Counted from the stretch's first letter, positions 19,144 through 30,206 are shown. The stretch: DNA of 64,000 nucleotides from Thiothrix litoralis (GCF_017901135.1 NZ_CP072801.1:2294001-2358000), one strand, 5' to 3'. The notes: generated by a model from the letters alone, not told the origin. Translations and numbers: made by a program.

Positions 19144-19449
19144 TTACCCCTTCATCGAATCAAGTTGTTCAACATTGATCGTGCGCCGGTTACGGAACAA
19201 GACCACCAGAATCGCCAAGCCAATCGCCGCTTCCGCCGCCGCCACGGTGAGAATGAAGAACACGAATACCTGCCCCGCCATATCCCCCAAATAATGGGAA
19301 AATGCCACGAAGTTCAGGTTTACCGACAACAACATCATCTCGATGCACATCAGCAAAATCAGCACGTTCTTACGGTTCAGGAACATACCCGCCACGCTGA
19401 TGGCAAACAGCAGCGCCGCCACGATCAGGAAATGCGACAAAGGGATCAT
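19144..19449 (-). CDS. nuoK: NADH-quinone oxidoreductase subunit K
   Basis: A 101-residue three-helix membrane subunit of complex I. The two membrane glutamates needed for proton transfer are visible, one in [13 protein letters not shown] and one in [12 protein letters not shown]. The ATG overlaps the end of nuoJ by 4 bp (ATGA) and nuoL begins 3 bp after its stop. Confidence 0.96.
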   Translation of the reverse strand: MIPLSHFLIVAALLFAISVAGMFLNRKNVLILLMCIEMMLLSVNLNFVAFSHYLGDMAGQVFVFFILTVAAAEAAIGLAILVVLFRNRRTINVEQLDSMKG

Positions 19450-20045
19450 GCTTGCTCCTTGGTTTCAGATTTCATCTTGACCAGACGCACACGGTCTGCA
19501 CGCTTCACCTGCACCTGCTCGCTAATATCCTGCTTGCGCGAATCCGGGCGACGCCGCAAAGTCAGGACAATCGCCGCAATAATCGCCACCACCAGAATGA
19601 CCGCAGCAATCTCAAACGGGTACACATAATTGGTATACAAAATTGCACCCAAGGCTTCGGTATTGTTTTCCGGCGCTGGCGCTTTGGGGGTCGCAATCTG
19701 AAACGGTGCACTGCGCAACACCATGATCATTTCCACCGCAATCACGCCTGCCACCAAAAAACCGACCGGCGCGTATTTGGCAAAGCCCTCTTTCAACGGG
19801 TCAATATTCAAATCCAGCATCATGATGACAAACAGGAACAACACCATCACCGCGCCGACATACACCAACACCAGCACAATGCCGAGGAATTCCGCCTCCA
19901 ACAGCAACCACAACGCGGCACTGGTAAAAAAGCTCAAAATAAGGCACAACGCCGCATACACCGGGTTACGTACCGTCACCATACCCACTGCCGCTGTCAC
20001 CAATACAGCGGAAAACAGGTAAAAGATAATCTGCTCGAATATCAT
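19446..20045 (-). CDS. nuoJ: NADH-quinone oxidoreductase subunit J
   Basis: A 199-residue five-helix membrane subunit of complex I. Family features are [16 protein letters not shown] in helix II and the helix III segment [25 protein letters not shown], which carries the pi-bulge region of the proton path. The C-terminal 30 residues are basic and charged ([11 protein letters not shown] onward). It lies between nuoI and nuoK and overlaps nuoK by 4 bp. Confidence 0.95.
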   Translation of the reverse strand: MIFEQIIFYLFSAVLVTAAVGMVTVRNPVYAALCLILSFFTSAALWLLLEAEFLGIVLVLVYVGAVMVLFLFVIMMLDLNIDPLKEGFAKYAPVGFLVAGVIAVEMIMVLRSAPFQIATPKAPAPENNTEALGAILYTNYVYPFEIAAVILVVAIIAAIVLTLRRRPDSRKQDISEQVQVKRADRVRLVKMKSETKEQA

Positions 20046-20066
20046 GTTTAATCTGTCTCCTCGGGT

Positions 20067-20558
20067 TTAACGGTAAGGGGCATCAGCGGCTTTCATCTTG
20101 GCGATTTCAGCTTCGTGCTTATCGCCAATCGCCAGTAATTTATCTTTGGTCTGGATGTTTTCACCACGATTCTCGAAGTGGTACTCGAAAATATTGGTTT
20201 CCACAATCGCATCCACCGGGCAGGCTTCCTCACAGAAACCGCAATAAATGCACTTGAACATATCAATGTCATAGCGCGTGGTACGGCGCGTCCCATCCGG
20301 GCGTTCTTCCAGCTCGATGGTAATCGCCAGCGCCGGGCAAACGGCTTCGCACAGCTTGCAGGCAATACAACGTTCCTCACCATTCGGGTAGCGGCGCAGC
20401 GCGTGATGCCCCCGGAAACGGTTAGAAATCGGCGTCTTTTCTTCCGGGTACTGGATCGTGACTTTGCGCTCGAAGAAATACTTCCCCGTCACGCCCAACC
20501 CCTTCAACAACTCTTGCAGGCTGAACGTCTTGAAATAATGTTTCAGGTTCAAACTCAT
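20067..20558 (-). CDS. nuoI: NADH-quinone oxidoreductase subunit I
   Basis: A 163-residue peripheral-arm subunit carrying two [4Fe-4S] clusters (N6a and N6b). Both ligand motifs are visible: [12 protein letters not shown] and [12 protein letters not shown]. The start at ATG 20558 is fixed by a strong AAGGAGG Shine-Dalgarno 5 nt upstream; a longer open frame upstream overlaps nuoH and is rejected. It hands electrons from NuoG toward NuoB. Confidence 0.96.
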   Translation of the reverse strand: MSLNLKHYFKTFSLQELLKGLGVTGKYFFERKVTIQYPEEKTPISNRFRGHHALRRYPNGEERCIACKLCEAVCPALAITIELEERPDGTRRTTRYDIDMFKCIYCGFCEEACPVDAIVETNIFEYHFENRGENIQTKDKLLAIGDKHEAEIAKMKAADAPYR

Positions 20559-20568
20559 GTCAGCCTCC

Positions 20569-21639
20569 TTACAGCCACGGTTTCCAGCCCAGCGCAATCG
20601 CCAGACCTTCCGCAAAAATCCACACCAGCGTCACCGGGATCAGAATTTTCCACCCCAAGCGCATGATCTGGTCATAACGGTAACGCGGGAATGTCGCCCG
20701 GAACCAGAAAAACAGCAGCATGAAGAACGACGCCTTCAGCAATAACCAGTGGACACCATCCCCGAAAAACAGCCCCAACACCGGCATATTCGTCAGGAAA
20801 TCCAGCCCCTGAAACGGCGACAACCAGCCACCCAGGAACATCAGCGCCGTCAGTGCCGAAATCAGCCACATATTCGCGTATTCAGCGAGGAAGAAAATCG
20901 AGAAGGCCATGCCGGAATATTCCACATGGAAACCCGCCACGATTTCAGATTCACCTTCCGCCACGTCGAAGGGCGCACGGTTGGTTTCTGCCACCCCGGC
21001 GATGAAATACACCACAAACAAACCAAACAACGGCCACACAAACCAGCTAAAAATACTGCCGGATTGCGCCCGCACAATATCGCCCAGATTCAAGCTACCG
21101 GAGGCCATCAGCACGCCGACTAAGGCAAAGCCCATCGCAATTTCATACGACACCATTTGCGCCCCAAGACGCATCGCACTGAGCTGCGCGTATTTGGAAT
21201 TCGATGCCCAACCCGCAATGATGACCCCGTAAATCCCCAAGGAAGTCAGCGCCAACAAGAACAATAACCCGGCATTCACATCCGCCAACACCAAACCATC
21301 GCTAAACGGAATCACCGCCCAGGCCGCAAACGCAGGCCCCATCGCCAGCAACGGTGCAATCAAAAACAGAAAGCGGTTAGACTTTTCAGGAACAATGATT
21401 TCCTTGAAAATCAGCTTGAACATATCCGCAAACGGCTGCAACAAGCCTTTGAAACCGACCCGATTCGGCCCCACCCGCACCTGCATGAAACCGATGATTT
21501 TGCGTTCCGCATAGGTTGCATACGCCACCAGCAGGATCAGTGGTATGACAATCGCCATCACCTTGATCAGGATCAACAGCAGCGTTACCAGCCACTCAGG
21601 GAGAAATGCACCGAAGAAATTTGCGAGTATTTCCATCAT
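20569..21639 (-). CDS. nuoH: NADH-quinone oxidoreductase subunit H
   Basis: A 356-residue membrane subunit with eight helices that forms much of the quinone entry site. Conserved loops are seen: [32 protein letters not shown] on the quinone side, and [26 protein letters not shown] with the acidic cluster of the E-channel. Start overlaps the nuoG stop by 4 bp; a second ATG directly follows the first. Confidence 0.97.
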   Translation of the reverse strand: MMEILANFFGAFLPEWLVTLLLILIKVMAIVIPLILLVAYATYAERKIIGFMQVRVGPNRVGFKGLLQPFADMFKLIFKEIIVPEKSNRFLFLIAPLLAMGPAFAAWAVIPFSDGLVLADVNAGLLFLLALTSLGIYGVIIAGWASNSKYAQLSAMRLGAQMVSYEIAMGFALVGVLMASGSLNLGDIVRAQSGSIFSWFVWPLFGLFVVYFIAGVAETNRAPFDVAEGESEIVAGFHVEYSGMAFSIFFLAEYANMWLISALTALMFLGGWLSPFQGLDFLTNMPVLGLFFGDGVHWLLLKASFFMLLFFWFRATFPRYRYDQIMRLGWKILIPVTLVWIFAEGLAIALGWKPWL

Positions 21640-23963
21640 TCCCCTGCCTTTGTTATTTGGAGCGTACCAAAGGCCGCGCCTAACACACTGGATATTTCAA
21701 TCCCGGATTGGATACCCGCACACCCGACGGGAATACCCGCATCCAACTGCGCCGGAAGCGTAATCGCCACCGCACCTTGCGACACTTTCAGCGCATCACC
21801 TGCCGCCACGCCCATATTCGCCGCGTCTTGCGGATTCAAATGGACAGCCGCTGGTGGAATCATCGCCTGCAACGCCTTGGCACGGCGCACCAATGGGTCG
21901 ACACGGTACATTTCCACATCACCGATACGCTGGAAATGGTTGGAAGAGGGCGTATGCAATACGCCCCTACCTTCTTCCGTAGGGGCGTATTGCATACGCC
22001 CATCTGCGTTGTAGGTATTGTTGCAGGATTCTACGCCGTCAAGTTCGAGGTGCAGTTCCGCGACGATTTCTTCGGTAGCCACCCAATCGAACTCAGGTAC
22101 ACCGGCGGTATTACCGAGAACGCGCAGGATTTTCCAAGTAGGACGAGCCTCGTCTGGCAACTTCGCCGCCCCCTTGAAGCTTTGCCACTGACCAGCCACA
22201 TTACAAAAGGTGCCGGAGGTTTCCGCAAACGTAGAACCGGGCAATAATACAGTGGCGTACTTACGTGTCACTTCATCCGCAAACGGCGCAATCACAATGA
22301 CGTTTGCAGCGGCGCTGAGCGCTTGCATCGCCTGCTGTGGGTTGGCGAAATCTGCCAGCTCAGTATTCAGCAATACGAAGGTGCGGGTCTTGTCATTCAG
22401 GAACTCACTCACCGGCACGCCCGGCTGCTTGAGTTCGCGCCCTGCCGACAAGCGATGGGGTACGACACCTGTTACCCAAGCACCAACACTGTTGGCGCTT
22501 TCCGCCAGATAACCGAAGGTTGCGCCAGTTTGTTGGGCAATCGTGTAAGCCGCAGCCCGTAATGCCGCAAAATCTGGGTGCTGAGTCGCGACATTACCCA
22601 GTAATACCGTGGCATGTTCCGCCTGTTGCAGCGCAGCCATTACGCCATTGTCGGGGTCATTGGCAATCGCTTGCAGGGCTTGCAACATCTCAGCCGGGGC
22701 AACAGCCTGTTGTGCTACGTCGTAGTTGAAGTCAAACGCACGCGGGTTCAACGCCATCACTTGCGCACCCTTGAGGGCGGCCTTACGAAGGCGATGATTC
22801 AGCAAGGGCTGCTCTTGACGTGCATTCGAGCCGACCAGAAAAACAGCGTTCTGCTGTTCCAGTTGCTCGATAGGCATTCCCAGTGACGGGCAAATGGGCG
22901 CAGCATCCTGATCGCTGAAATCAGTCTGGCGTAAGCGGTGGTCGATATTGCGGATATTCAAACCGCGCATCAGCCGCTGGAACAAATACAACTCTTCCAG
23001 CGTAGACGTGGCATTGGCCAATGCCCCCGTGCGTGCCGGGTCAGCCGCACGCAATATTTCCGCCGTAGCATCCAACGCCTGTTGCCAAGTCGCGTCATAC
23101 CAGTGACCGTCACGCTTGATCTGCGGCTTGGTAATACGGTCAGCGCTGCGGATACCTTGATAACTGAAGCGATCGCGGTCTGAAATCCAGCACTCATTGA
23201 TGGCTTCATTGTTGCGGGGCACTGCACGCACCACTTCCTTCTGGAAAGTATGCACATGCAGGTTGGAACCCACGCAATCGTGTGGGGCAATGCTATCGTG
23301 TGACTGCATTTCCCACGCCCGCGCCTTGTAACGCGAAGGTTTAGCGGTCAGCGCACCGACCGGACACAGGTCAATCACATTGCCTGACAGTTCGGATTTG
23401 AGCGACTTTTCGATATAAGTGCCGATTTCGAGACGGTCGCCGCGCCCTACCCCACCCATTTCGCGCATCCCGGCAATTTCGTCACCGAAACGCACGCAGC
23501 GGGTACACTGGATACAACGGGTCATTTCGGTTTCGATCAGCGGGCCGATGTCTTTGTCCAGCACCACCCGTTTGATTTCAGCGTATTGCGATTTATTGCT
23601 GCCGTAACCGACCGACACGTCCTGCAATTCGCATTCACCGCCCTGATCACAGATCGGGCAATCCAACGGGTGATTGATCAGCAGGAATTCCATGATCGCT
23701 TTTTGGGCGTTGCGGGCTTTTTCTGAGCGCGTCCAGAACTTCATGCCCGCATTCACCGGGGTCGCGCAAGCGGGAATAGCCTTCCACGACTTTTCCATTT
23801 CCACCAGACACATCCGGCAGTTGGCAGCTACCGACAGTTTTTTGTGGTAGCAAAAACGCGGGATGGTAATGCCATTGTCGTCAGCCACTTCAATCAGCAT
23901 TGCGCCTTTACGCGCCTGAATCGGCTGGTCATTAATCTCAATTGTGACGAATTCTTCTGCCAT
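21636..23963 (-). CDS. nuoG: NADH-quinone oxidoreductase subunit G
   Basis: A 775-residue peripheral-arm subunit carrying the N1b, N5 and N4 iron-sulfur clusters. The N terminus shows the [2Fe-2S] cysteines (RFCYHKK and CRMCLVEME), the His-Cys motif for N5 ([18 protein letters not shown]) and [14 protein letters not shown] for N4; the rest is a molybdopterin-oxidoreductase-like domain without cofactor. Residues 655-672 (GRMQYAPT...GVLHTP) are encoded by a perfect inverted repeat that interrupts the C-terminal region in frame, listed separately. The frame stays open, so the protein is probably functional with a small extra loop. Confidence 0.95.
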   Translation of the reverse strand: MAEEFVTIEINDQPIQARKGAMLIEVADDNGITIPRFCYHKKLSVAANCRMCLVEMEKSWKAIPACATPVNAGMKFWTRSEKARNAQKAIMEFLLINHPLDCPICDQGGECELQDVSVGYGSNKSQYAEIKRVVLDKDIGPLIETEMTRCIQCTRCVRFGDEIAGMREMGGVGRGDRLEIGTYIEKSLKSELSGNVIDLCPVGALTAKPSRYKARAWEMQSHDSIAPHDCVGSNLHVHTFQKEVVRAVPRNNEAINECWISDRDRFSYQGIRSADRITKPQIKRDGHWYDATWQQALDATAEILRAADPARTGALANATSTLEELYLFQRLMRGLNIRNIDHRLRQTDFSDQDAAPICPSLGMPIEQLEQQNAVFLVGSNARQEQPLLNHRLRKAALKGAQVMALNPRAFDFNYDVAQQAVAPAEMLQALQAIANDPDNGVMAALQQAEHATVLLGNVATQHPDFAALRAAAYTIAQQTGATFGYLAESANSVGAWVTGVVPHRLSAGRELKQPGVPVSEFLNDKTRTFVLLNTELADFANPQQAMQALSAAANVIVIAPFADEVTRKYATVLLPGSTFAETSGTFCNVAGQWQSFKGAAKLPDEARPTWKILRVLGNTAGVPEFDWVATEEIVAELHLELDGVESCNNTYNADGRMQYAPTEEGRGVLHTPSSNHFQRIGDVEMYRVDPLVRRAKALQAMIPPAAVHLNPQDAANMGVAAGDALKVSQGAVAITLPAQLDAGIPVGCAGIQSGIEISSVLGAAFGTLQITKAGE
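21948..22001. repeat. In-frame palindromic element inside nuoG
   Basis: Two 23-nt arms (21948-21970 and 21979-22001) are exact reverse complements and flank an 8-nt loop; each arm contains GGGCGTATGCAATACGCCCC or its complement. The unit is 54 nt, exactly 18 codons, and encodes [18 protein letters not shown] at NuoG residues 655-672. Because of the symmetry both strands can read GRMQYAPT. It resembles dispersed palindromic repeats that insert in frame into genes, as the Rickettsia palindromic elements do. No second copy was noticed in this window. Confidence 0.85.
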
Positions 23964-23966
23964 GTA

Positions 23967-25247
23967 TTACCCCTTCGCCACCATGCTACGACCGTGTTCG
24001 ACGTAGTATTCAAATTCTTCGCGGAAGTGCTTAACGAAGCTCCACACCGGCATCGCTGCCGCTTCACCCAAGGCACAAATGGAACGCCCTTCGATATTGT
24101 GGGAAATTTCTTCCAGCCGCGTCACGTCTTCCAGCTTGCCCTTGCCTTCCACAATCCGGGTCAACATGCGGTACAACCAGCCCGTGCCTTCACGGCAAGG
24201 CGTGCATTGCCCGCAGGATTCGGAGAAGTAAAAGCGTGAAATGCGCTGCAACACCTTGACCATATCGGTGGTGTCGTCCATCACGATCACCGCGCCCGAA
24301 CCGAGGTAAGAACCTGCCTTTGAGATGGTGTCGTAATCCATCGTCAGCCCCATCATCACCTCGCCCGGTAATACGGGTACGGAAGATCCACCTGGAATCA
24401 CCGCTTTCAGCTTGCGTCCGTTGCGTACCCCGCCCGCCAGTGCCAGCAATTCAGGGAACGGCATTCCCATCGGAATTTCAAAATTGCCCGGATTATTCAG
24501 ATGACCGGACATCGAAAACAGCTTTTCGCCACCGGAGTTTTTTACGCCTAGATCAGCAAACCACTTGCCGCCGTTGCGCATAATGACCGGAATGGACGAC
24601 AGCGTTTCGGTGTTATTAATGGTGGTTGGGCGACCGTACAGACCGAAACTCGCCGGGAATGGCGGTTTGAAACGCGGCTGGCCTTTTTTGCCTTCCAGCG
24701 ATTCCAGCAGCGCGGTCTCTTCGCCGCACACATACGCACCCGCACCAAGCGTGCCGTGCAGGTCGAAATCGACACCGGAACCTTGAATGTTTTTGCCCAG
24801 CAAACCCATTTCGTAAGCTTCTTTCACCGCCTGCTCGAAACGAATGAAAGGTTCATCCATAAATTCGCCGCGCATGTAGTTGTAACCCACCGTCGCGCCA
24901 ATGCTGTAACCAGCAATCGCCATGCCTTCCACCAGCGCGTGCGGGTTGAAACGCAGGATGTCACGGTCTTTGCACGTACCCGGTTCGGATTCGTCCGAGT
25001 TGCACACGATGTATTTTTGCCCCGGCATGTCACGCGGCATAAAGCTCCACTTCATGCCGGTGGGGAACCCTGCCCCGCCACGTCCGCGCAAGCCGGAATC
25101 CTTGATTTCCTCAATGACTTCTACAGCGGGGGGCTTTTCTGCCAGAATTTTTTTCCACGCCGAATAGCCGCCAACCTTGAGGTAGCTTTCCAGTGTGTGG
25201 GCTTGATCGCCGAATTGGGTGGTGATGAAACAGACTTGATTTGCCAT
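23967..25247 (-). CDS. nuoF: NADH-quinone oxidoreductase subunit F
   Basis: A 426-residue subunit that binds NADH and FMN and holds cluster N3. The NADH/FMN site glycine-rich segment [13 protein letters not shown], the [11 protein letters not shown] loop and the N3 ligands in [12 protein letters not shown] are present. Start chosen at ATG 25247 (MANQVCF), preceded by GGAG overlapping the nuoE stop; an upstream extension would run into nuoE and has no family support. It is 5 bp downstream of nuoE. Confidence 0.96.
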   Translation of the reverse strand: MANQVCFITTQFGDQAHTLESYLKVGGYSAWKKILAEKPPAVEVIEEIKDSGLRGRGGAGFPTGMKWSFMPRDMPGQKYIVCNSDESEPGTCKDRDILRFNPHALVEGMAIAGYSIGATVGYNYMRGEFMDEPFIRFEQAVKEAYEMGLLGKNIQGSGVDFDLHGTLGAGAYVCGEETALLESLEGKKGQPRFKPPFPASFGLYGRPTTINNTETLSSIPVIMRNGGKWFADLGVKNSGGEKLFSMSGHLNNPGNFEIPMGMPFPELLALAGGVRNGRKLKAVIPGGSSVPVLPGEVMMGLTMDYDTISKAGSYLGSGAVIVMDDTTDMVKVLQRISRFYFSESCGQCTPCREGTGWLYRMLTRIVEGKGKLEDVTRLEEISHNIEGRSICALGEAAAMPVWSFVKHFREEFEYYVEHGRSMVAKG

Positions 25248-25251
25248 GTGC

Positions 25252-25773
25252 TTACTCCAGTCCGTCCAGAATCTCATCCACTTTTTCAGGGGTGAGATGG
25301 GTGTGGTATACGTGGTTGACCTGCATCATCGGCGCACTGCTGCACGCGGCGAGGCATTCTTCTTCCACTTTGAGGAAGAACTTGCCATCCGGGGTCGCTT
25401 CGCCCAGCTTAATACCCAGCTTGCCTTCAATGTGTTCCAGAATGCCGTCGGAACCGCACAACATGCAGGAAACGTTGGTGCAGACTGAAATGCTGTATTT
25501 TGCCGCCGCTTTCGCATCCATTTCATACATGGAATAGAAGCTGGCGACTTCGTAGACGGCAATTTCTGGCAGGCCGAGGTAATCGGCAACCGCATCCATT
25601 TTCTCGCGGGACAGGTAATGGTCTTCGTGCATCACAGCGCGTAACGCCGCTAGCAACGCCGACTGTTTTTTATCCTCAGGATAGCGCTTTAACCAGCTAT
25701 CAATGTCCTCACGCTCGTGATGGCTGAGCAAGGCGCTTTTGCGCTTGAGCATCGTGATGGGCTGTTCAGTCAT
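25252..25773 (-). CDS. nuoE: NADH-quinone oxidoreductase subunit E
   Basis: A 173-residue thioredoxin-fold subunit with the [2Fe-2S] cluster N1a. Ligands are visible in [11 protein letters not shown] and [10 protein letters not shown]. The ATG at 25773 shares a base with the nuoD stop (TGATG); a TTG one codon upstream is ignored. It pairs with NuoF in the NADH-oxidising module. Confidence 0.95.
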   Translation of the reverse strand: MTEQPITMLKRKSALLSHHEREDIDSWLKRYPEDKKQSALLAALRAVMHEDHYLSREKMDAVADYLGLPEIAVYEVASFYSMYEMDAKAAAKYSISVCTNVSCMLCGSDGILEHIEGKLGIKLGEATPDGKFFLKVEEECLAACSSAPMMQVNHVYHTHLTPEKVDEILDGLE

Positions 25774-27026
25774 CAACGGTCAACCTCCCCGAATACAATA
25801 TCTTGTGTGCCGATAATCGCTACCACGTCAGCCAGCATGTGGCCTTTGGTCATTTCATCCAGAGCTGACAGGTGTGCAAATCCCGGTGCGCGAACTTTCA
25901 GGCGATAAGGTTTGTTTGCACCGTCAGAGACGATATAGCAACCAAACTCACCTTTGGGATGTTCCACAGCGGCATACGACTCGCCTACTGGCAGGCAGAA
26001 ACCCTCGGTCATCAGTTTGAAGTGCTGGATCAGCGCTTCCATGTCCTGCTTCATCTCGCCGCGCGTCGGTGGGGCTACCTTGCTGTCGTCCAACATCACC
26101 GCGCCGGGATTCACCCGCAACCACTTGATGCACTGCTTGATAATGCTATTGGACTGGCGCATTTCTTCCACCCGCACCAGATAACGGTCATAGCTGTCAC
26201 CTTGCACCCCGACCGGAATATCGAAGTCCATTTTGTCGTAGGCGGCATACGGCTGTTTCTTGCGCAAATCCCATTCAACCCCAGAGCCGCGCAGCATTGG
26301 GCCGCTGAAACCCAGTTGCAGGGCACGTTCGGGTGATACCACACCGATCCCCACCAAACGCTGTTTCCAGATACGGTTATCGGTCAACAGAGTTTCGTAT
26401 TCATCCACATAACCGGGGAAACGGTTGGTGAAGTCTTCCAGAAAATCCAGCAAGGAACCGCCGCGATTGCCATTGAGGCGCTTGGCTTCGGCTTCCGAGC
26501 GAAAACGGTTCGGCAGGAATTGCGGCATGGAATCCGGCAGATCCCGATATACCCCGCCCGGACGGTAATAGGTGGCGTGTAAGCGTGCGCCGGACACCGC
26601 TTCGTAAGCATCCATCAAATCTTCACGTTCGCGGAAAGCGTACAGGAACATGGTCATTGCACCCACGTCCAGCGCGTGTGCGCCAATCCACAGCAAGTGA
26701 TTGAGAATACGGGTAATTTCGTCAAACATGGTACGGATGTAGAGCGCACGTTCCGGGGCAGTAATCCCCAGCAGCTTCTCAATCGCCAGCACATAGCCGT
26801 GTTCGTTGCACATCATCGACACGTAGTCGAGGCGATCCATGTAGCCGATGCTTTGGTTATACGGTTTGCTCTCGGCCAGCTTTTCAGTACCACGGTGCAG
26901 CAAGCCAATATGCGGGTCGGCACGCACGATGGTTTCACCATCCATTTCCAGCACCAGACGCAACACGCCGTGCGCTGCCGGATGGGCTGGACCAAAGTTC
27001 AGCGTAAAATTGCGAATTTCAGGCAT
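25773..27026 (-). CDS. nuoD: NADH-quinone oxidoreductase subunit D
   Basis: A 417-residue 49-kDa-type subunit that lines the quinone-binding cavity together with NuoB. Conserved motifs include [15 protein letters not shown] near the N terminus (with the quinone-site histidine), [12 protein letters not shown], and the C-terminal DPVFGEVDR-like ending (IVFGEVDR). NuoC and NuoD are separate genes here rather than fused as in E. coli. ATG overlaps the nuoC stop (TAATG). Confidence 0.97.
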   Translation of the reverse strand: MPEIRNFTLNFGPAHPAAHGVLRLVLEMDGETIVRADPHIGLLHRGTEKLAESKPYNQSIGYMDRLDYVSMMCNEHGYVLAIEKLLGITAPERALYIRTMFDEITRILNHLLWIGAHALDVGAMTMFLYAFREREDLMDAYEAVSGARLHATYYRPGGVYRDLPDSMPQFLPNRFRSEAEAKRLNGNRGGSLLDFLEDFTNRFPGYVDEYETLLTDNRIWKQRLVGIGVVSPERALQLGFSGPMLRGSGVEWDLRKKQPYAAYDKMDFDIPVGVQGDSYDRYLVRVEEMRQSNSIIKQCIKWLRVNPGAVMLDDSKVAPPTRGEMKQDMEALIQHFKLMTEGFCLPVGESYAAVEHPKGEFGCYIVSDGANKPYRLKVRAPGFAHLSALDEMTKGHMLADVVAIIGTQDIVFGEVDR

Positions 27027-27742
27027 TAGTCATCACGCTCCGCTGTCGGTGGTGAGAAACGCTGGTCAGCACGGATGGTACGTGGCACCAGTACACGCGC
27101 CTCGATCGACACAGGTTCATAAATAACGCGCTTCTGTTCGGCGTCGTAACGCATTTCGACCTGTCCAATGAGCGGGAAATCCTTACGGAACGGATGCCCA
27201 ACAAAGCCATAGTCGGTCAGGATGCGGCGCAAATCGGGGTGTCCACTGAACATAATGCCGAACAGATCGAATGCTTCACGCTCATACCAGTTGGAGGAAT
27301 TCCAGATTTCCACCAGTGAATGTACCACCGGAAAACCGTTATCTTCACAGCGGGTACGCACCCGGATACGCACATTACGGCTGACTGACAGCAAATGGAT
27401 CACCACCGCGAAACGCTTACCTGTAAAAGCGACATCCCCGTCCGACTCGCCAAAATCGAATGGGTCAGCCTCTTCTGCCTGCACTGCTCGGCTAAAGCCG
27501 CTGCGGGAAGCGGTGGTCACATCCCATTCCGCATCGCCGTAAGTGAGGTAATCGACACCACACAGGTCGGTCAACTGGGCAAAATCAAGCATGGGGTCGT
27601 GACGCAAGAAACGGGCAACTTCCAGCCAGTGTTCAGCCGCCACTTCCAGCGTCAGCTCATCCAGCGCCAAAGTGCTCGTTGAGACTTTACTACCCAGCCC
27701 TTCCTGAAGGTAATCCTTGATGAATTCGAGTGATACAGTCAT
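27026..27742 (-). CDS. nuoC: NADH-quinone oxidoreductase subunit C
   Basis: A 238-residue 30-kDa-type subunit of the complex I connecting arm. The family signature is clear in [29 protein letters not shown] and [19 protein letters not shown] 25-residue acidic insertion ([13 protein letters not shown]) sits in the central part. Separate from NuoD, as in most non-enteric proteobacteria. Confidence 0.95.
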   Translation of the reverse strand: MTVSLEFIKDYLQEGLGSKVSTSTLALDELTLEVAAEHWLEVARFLRHDPMLDFAQLTDLCGVDYLTYGDAEWDVTTASRSGFSRAVQAEEADPFDFGESDGDVAFTGKRFAVVIHLLSVSRNVRIRVRTRCEDNGFPVVHSLVEIWNSSNWYEREAFDLFGIMFSGHPDLRRILTDYGFVGHPFRKDFPLIGQVEMRYDAEQKRVIYEPVSIEARVLVPRTIRADQRFSPPTAERDD

Positions 27743-27745
27743 GAA

Positions 27746-28222
27746 TTACCGCGCTATCGTATTGGTTCGACGGATTTTGTTCTGCAATTGGATAATCCCA
27801 TACAGCAGAGCTTCGGCGGTTGGCGGACAACCGGGAACGTAAATATCAACAGGCACGATACGGTCACAGCCCCGCACCACCGCATAGGAATAATGGTAGT
27901 AACCACCACCATTGGCACAAGACCCCATCGAAATAACCCAACGCGGTTCAGCCATTTGATCATAGACCTTGCGCAGTGCTGGAGCCATCTTGTTGGTCAG
28001 CGTGCCCGCCACGATCATCACATCCGACTGGCGCGGACTGGGGCGGAACACAATGCCAAAACGGTCGAGATCGTAACGTGAAGCCCCTGCGTGCATCATT
28101 TCCACTGCACAGCAAGCCAAGCCAAAGGTCATTGGCCACAACGAACCAGTACGCGCCCAGTTGATCAGAGCATCGGCTGTCGTGGTGACAAAACCTTTTT
28201 CCAGAACCCCTTCTACTCCCAT
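27746..28222 (-). CDS. nuoB: NADH-quinone oxidoreductase subunit B
   Basis: A 158-residue subunit holding the terminal [4Fe-4S] cluster N2, which reduces quinone. Ligand cysteines are in [17 protein letters not shown] and VPGCPPT. Start chosen at ATG 28222, giving [24 protein letters not shown], the standard N terminus; it overlaps the nuoA 3' end by 10 bp. The longer open frame upstream lies within nuoA. Confidence 0.97.
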   Translation of the reverse strand: MGVEGVLEKGFVTTTADALINWARTGSLWPMTFGLACCAVEMMHAGASRYDLDRFGIVFRPSPRQSDVMIVAGTLTNKMAPALRKVYDQMAEPRWVISMGSCANGGGYYHYSYAVVRGCDRIVPVDIYVPGCPPTAEALLYGIIQLQNKIRRTNTIAR

Positions 28223-28569
28223 TCCAGCGCCCCTTTCTTCCATTCGTAGATAAAACCAACAATCAGGATAGTCAGGAAAATACCCATCGCGACAATGCCG
28301 AACACGCCAATGGTGTCGAGCACCACAGCCCATGGAAACAGGAAGGCAATTTCAAGGTCGAAGATAATGAAGAGGATGGCGACAAGGTAGTAACGCACAT
28401 CAAACTTGATGCGGGAGTCTTCAAACGCGGGAAAGCCGCACTCGAATGGTGAATCTTTTTCTGCGTCGGGTCGGCGCGGGCCTGCAAGCAGCCCCAAGCC
28501 CAGCAATACCACTGCCAAGCCAAAACCGACCGCCAGAAAAACGAGAATGGGAAGGTATTCTCCTAGCAT
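28213..28569 (-). CDS. nuoA: NADH-quinone oxidoreductase subunit A
   Basis: A 118-residue three-helix membrane subunit of complex I and first gene of the operon. The conserved loop between helices 1 and 2 with the conformationally active cysteine is seen in [33 protein letters not shown] good AGGAG lies 6 nt before the ATG. About 185 bp upstream to the next terminator must hold the nuo promoter, but no convincing -35/-10 pair was found there. Confidence 0.96.
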   Translation of the reverse strand: MLGEYLPILVFLAVGFGLAVVLLGLGLLAGPRRPDAEKDSPFECGFPAFEDSRIKFDVRYYLVAILFIIFDLEIAFLFPWAVVLDTIGVFGIVAMGIFLTILIVGFIYEWKKGALEWE

Positions 28570-28755
28570 GTAAACTCCTGGTGCAAACCGTGGTGCTCTC
28601 TCTCCAAACCACCCGGTTGTCTATGATGCATGATTCCAAACACACACTGTTTGTATCACTATTTCGTTATACAGTCGAATATAACGGGGCATGAACCACA
28701 GATTAATTCCCCAAAGTGGGTATTGTCAGGTTTTAGCAAGAATTCGGCACAAAAG

Positions 28756-28789
28756 AAAAGGCCCGTTATCATCAGATAACGGGCCTTTT
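28756..28789 (-). terminator. Intrinsic terminator after tRNA-Leu
   Basis: A 15-bp perfect stem (AAAAGGCCCGTTATC and its complement) with loop ATCA lies 7 nt beyond the tRNA-Leu 3' end. It is flanked by A and T runs on both sides, so it can work in both directions, but the genes reading into it are on the minus strand. Confidence 0.88.
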
Positions 28790-28795
28790 CATGTA

Positions 28796-28880
28796 TGGTA
28801 CCGACGACCGGACTCGAACCGGTACAGCTTGCGCCACTACCCCCTCAAGATAGCGTGTCTACCAATTCCACCACGTCGGC
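28796..28880 (-). tRNA. tRNA-Leu (GAG)
   Basis: An 85-nt class II tRNA with an encoded CCA end, anticodon GAG in the loop CTTGAGG, the TTCGAGTCC T-loop and a long variable arm. The first bases GCCGACGTGGTGGAATTGG match the leucine tRNA family. It lies next to secG, as leuU does in E. coli. Confidence 0.95.
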
Positions 28881-28893
28881 AAAGCAGGCGGTC

Positions 28894-28922
28894 ATTATAC
28901 TCGACTATTTCTGTTCTTGCAC
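28894..28922 (-). promoter_or_regulatory. Promoter for tRNA-Leu
   Basis: On the minus strand, a consensus -10 TATAAT (28894-28899) lies 13 nt upstream of the tRNA 5' end. A weaker -35, GTGCAA, sits at 28917-28922 with 17-bp spacing, inside the last codons of secG. Confidence 0.65.
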
Positions 28923-29348
28923 AGGTTTTTCAGCCTCAACGGGCTTTTCAGTAGGATTTTTTTCCACTGGTGCAACTGGAACATCACTGGCAGAAGATTT
29001 TTCAACTGTTGGAGCCGGTGGAACATCACTCGCAGGGGCTGCTGGTGCTGTTTCCACTGCTGCCGGGGCGGGCGTTGTTGTGTGTCCCCCCATGATACTA
29101 CCAGACTCGATAGTGCGACCTGATGCAAGGAATGCCAATGCCAATGCCACCAAAAAGAAAACTGTCGCCAGAATCCCCGTGGTACGGCTCAGGAAGTTGG
29201 CTGAACCTTGTGAACCAAATACAGTACCTGATGCGCCGCTACCGAAAGCAGCACCTGCATCTGCACCTTTGCCTTGCTGCATCAAAATCAACACAATCAT
29301 AGCAACAGAAACAACGATCAAAATGATCAACAACACATTGTATAGCAT
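28905..29348 (-). CDS. secG: Protein-export membrane protein SecG
   Basis: A 147-residue subunit of the SecYEG translocon with two transmembrane helices (about 2-22 and 53-73). The cytoplasmic loop MQQGKGADAGAAFGSGASGTVFGS is the family signature. The last 65 residues form a Pro/Val/Glu/Ala-rich low-complexity tail ending VEAEKPVQEQK, making it longer than the roughly 110-residue E. coli protein. It lies 17 bp downstream of tpiA, the usual arrangement in many proteobacteria. Confidence 0.93.
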   Translation of the reverse strand: MLYNVLLIILIVVSVAMIVLILMQQGKGADAGAAFGSGASGTVFGSQGSANFLSRTTGILATVFFLVALALAFLASGRTIESGSIMGGHTTTPAPAAVETAPAAPASDVPPAPTVEKSSASDVPVAPVEKNPTEKPVEAEKPVQEQK

Positions 29349-29365
29349 AACGTTTTTTATTAACC

Positions 29366-30118
29366 TTAGTTTCCGGCCTTACAGATGGCCAGAAATTCCT
29401 GTGCATCCAGCGATGCACCACCGATCAGGCCGCCGTCAATATCCGGCATTGCAAACAATTCAGCAGCATTAGCGCCTTTGACGCTGCCACCGTACAAAAT
29501 TTGTACCTTTGCTGCGACTGATTCATTCAGTGCAGCAAGTTTACCACGAATAAATGCATGAACATCCTGAGCTTGCTGTGGGCTGGCTGTTTTGCCAGTA
29601 CCAATCGCCCAAACTGGCTCGTAAGCAATCACGCCATCAGTCAGTGCCTCCACACCTTCCAATGCAATAACCGCATCCAGTTGACGTGCCACCACCGCTT
29701 CTGTAACGCCAGATTCACGCTCCTCCAACGTTTCACCAACACACAGGATAGGCTTGAGGCCATGCTTGCGGGCAGCCGCAAATTTGCGAGCGGTGTCACC
29801 ATCCTGCTCACCGTAAATAGCACGACGCTCAGAGTGCCCTACAATCGCGTAGCTACAGCCGAATTCCTTCAGCATCGTCCCAGAAACTTCGCCGGTAAAA
29901 GCACCCGTCTCCTGATCAGCAATGTCTTGGGAACCCAAACCAATGCGGTCTCCGCTCAACAGACCTTGGGTCATGGGAATATAGACGTAAGGCGGGCAAA
30001 CTGCCACCGCTACATTATCCAGACCTTTCAGCCCTGCCAGAATAGCGCTAACCAATGGCTCGATAGTTGCCTTTGATCCGTTCAGTTTCCAGTTACCTGC
30101 TACCAATTTTTGACGCAT
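29366..30118 (-). CDS. tpiA: Triosephosphate isomerase
   Basis: A 250-residue TIM-barrel enzyme interconverting dihydroxyacetone phosphate and glyceraldehyde 3-phosphate in glycolysis and the Calvin cycle. Catalytic residues are visible: Lys11 in AGNWKLNG, His95 in VGHSERR and Glu167 in AYEPVWAIGTGK. The phosphate-gripping glycine motifs YGGSVKGANA and GGLIGGASL follow near the C terminus. Sits between glmM and secG. Confidence 0.97.
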   Translation of the reverse strand: MRQKLVAGNWKLNGSKATIEPLVSAILAGLKGLDNVAVAVCPPYVYIPMTQGLLSGDRIGLGSQDIADQETGAFTGEVSGTMLKEFGCSYAIVGHSERRAIYGEQDGDTARKFAAARKHGLKPILCVGETLEERESGVTEAVVARQLDAVIALEGVEALTDGVIAYEPVWAIGTGKTASPQQAQDVHAFIRGKLAALNESVAAKVQILYGGSVKGANAAELFAMPDIDGGLIGGASLDAQEFLAICKAGN

Positions 30119-30206
30119 GATTTCACCTCTCCTTCAAGCAAGAGGCGAAAGATTACCTGCATAAGCCTTGGAAATCAATCTTCATTCCGGGCAGGTTACG
30201 GGTAAG

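Noticed and set aside
19452-20051. 199-codon frame exactly opposite nuoJ
   Set aside because: Shadow frame with nearly the same limits as nuoJ and a His/Gln/Arg-rich product.
21708-22247. 179-codon plus-strand frame opposite nuoG containing GRMQYAPT and RGVLHTP
   Set aside because: It reads the palindromic element from the other side; the peptide similarity to NuoG is due only to DNA symmetry.
28570-28755. nuo operon promoter (TATAAC or TATATT candidates)
   Set aside because: Several -10-like hexamers exist on the minus strand but none has an acceptable -35 at 16-18 bp, so no promoter is claimed.
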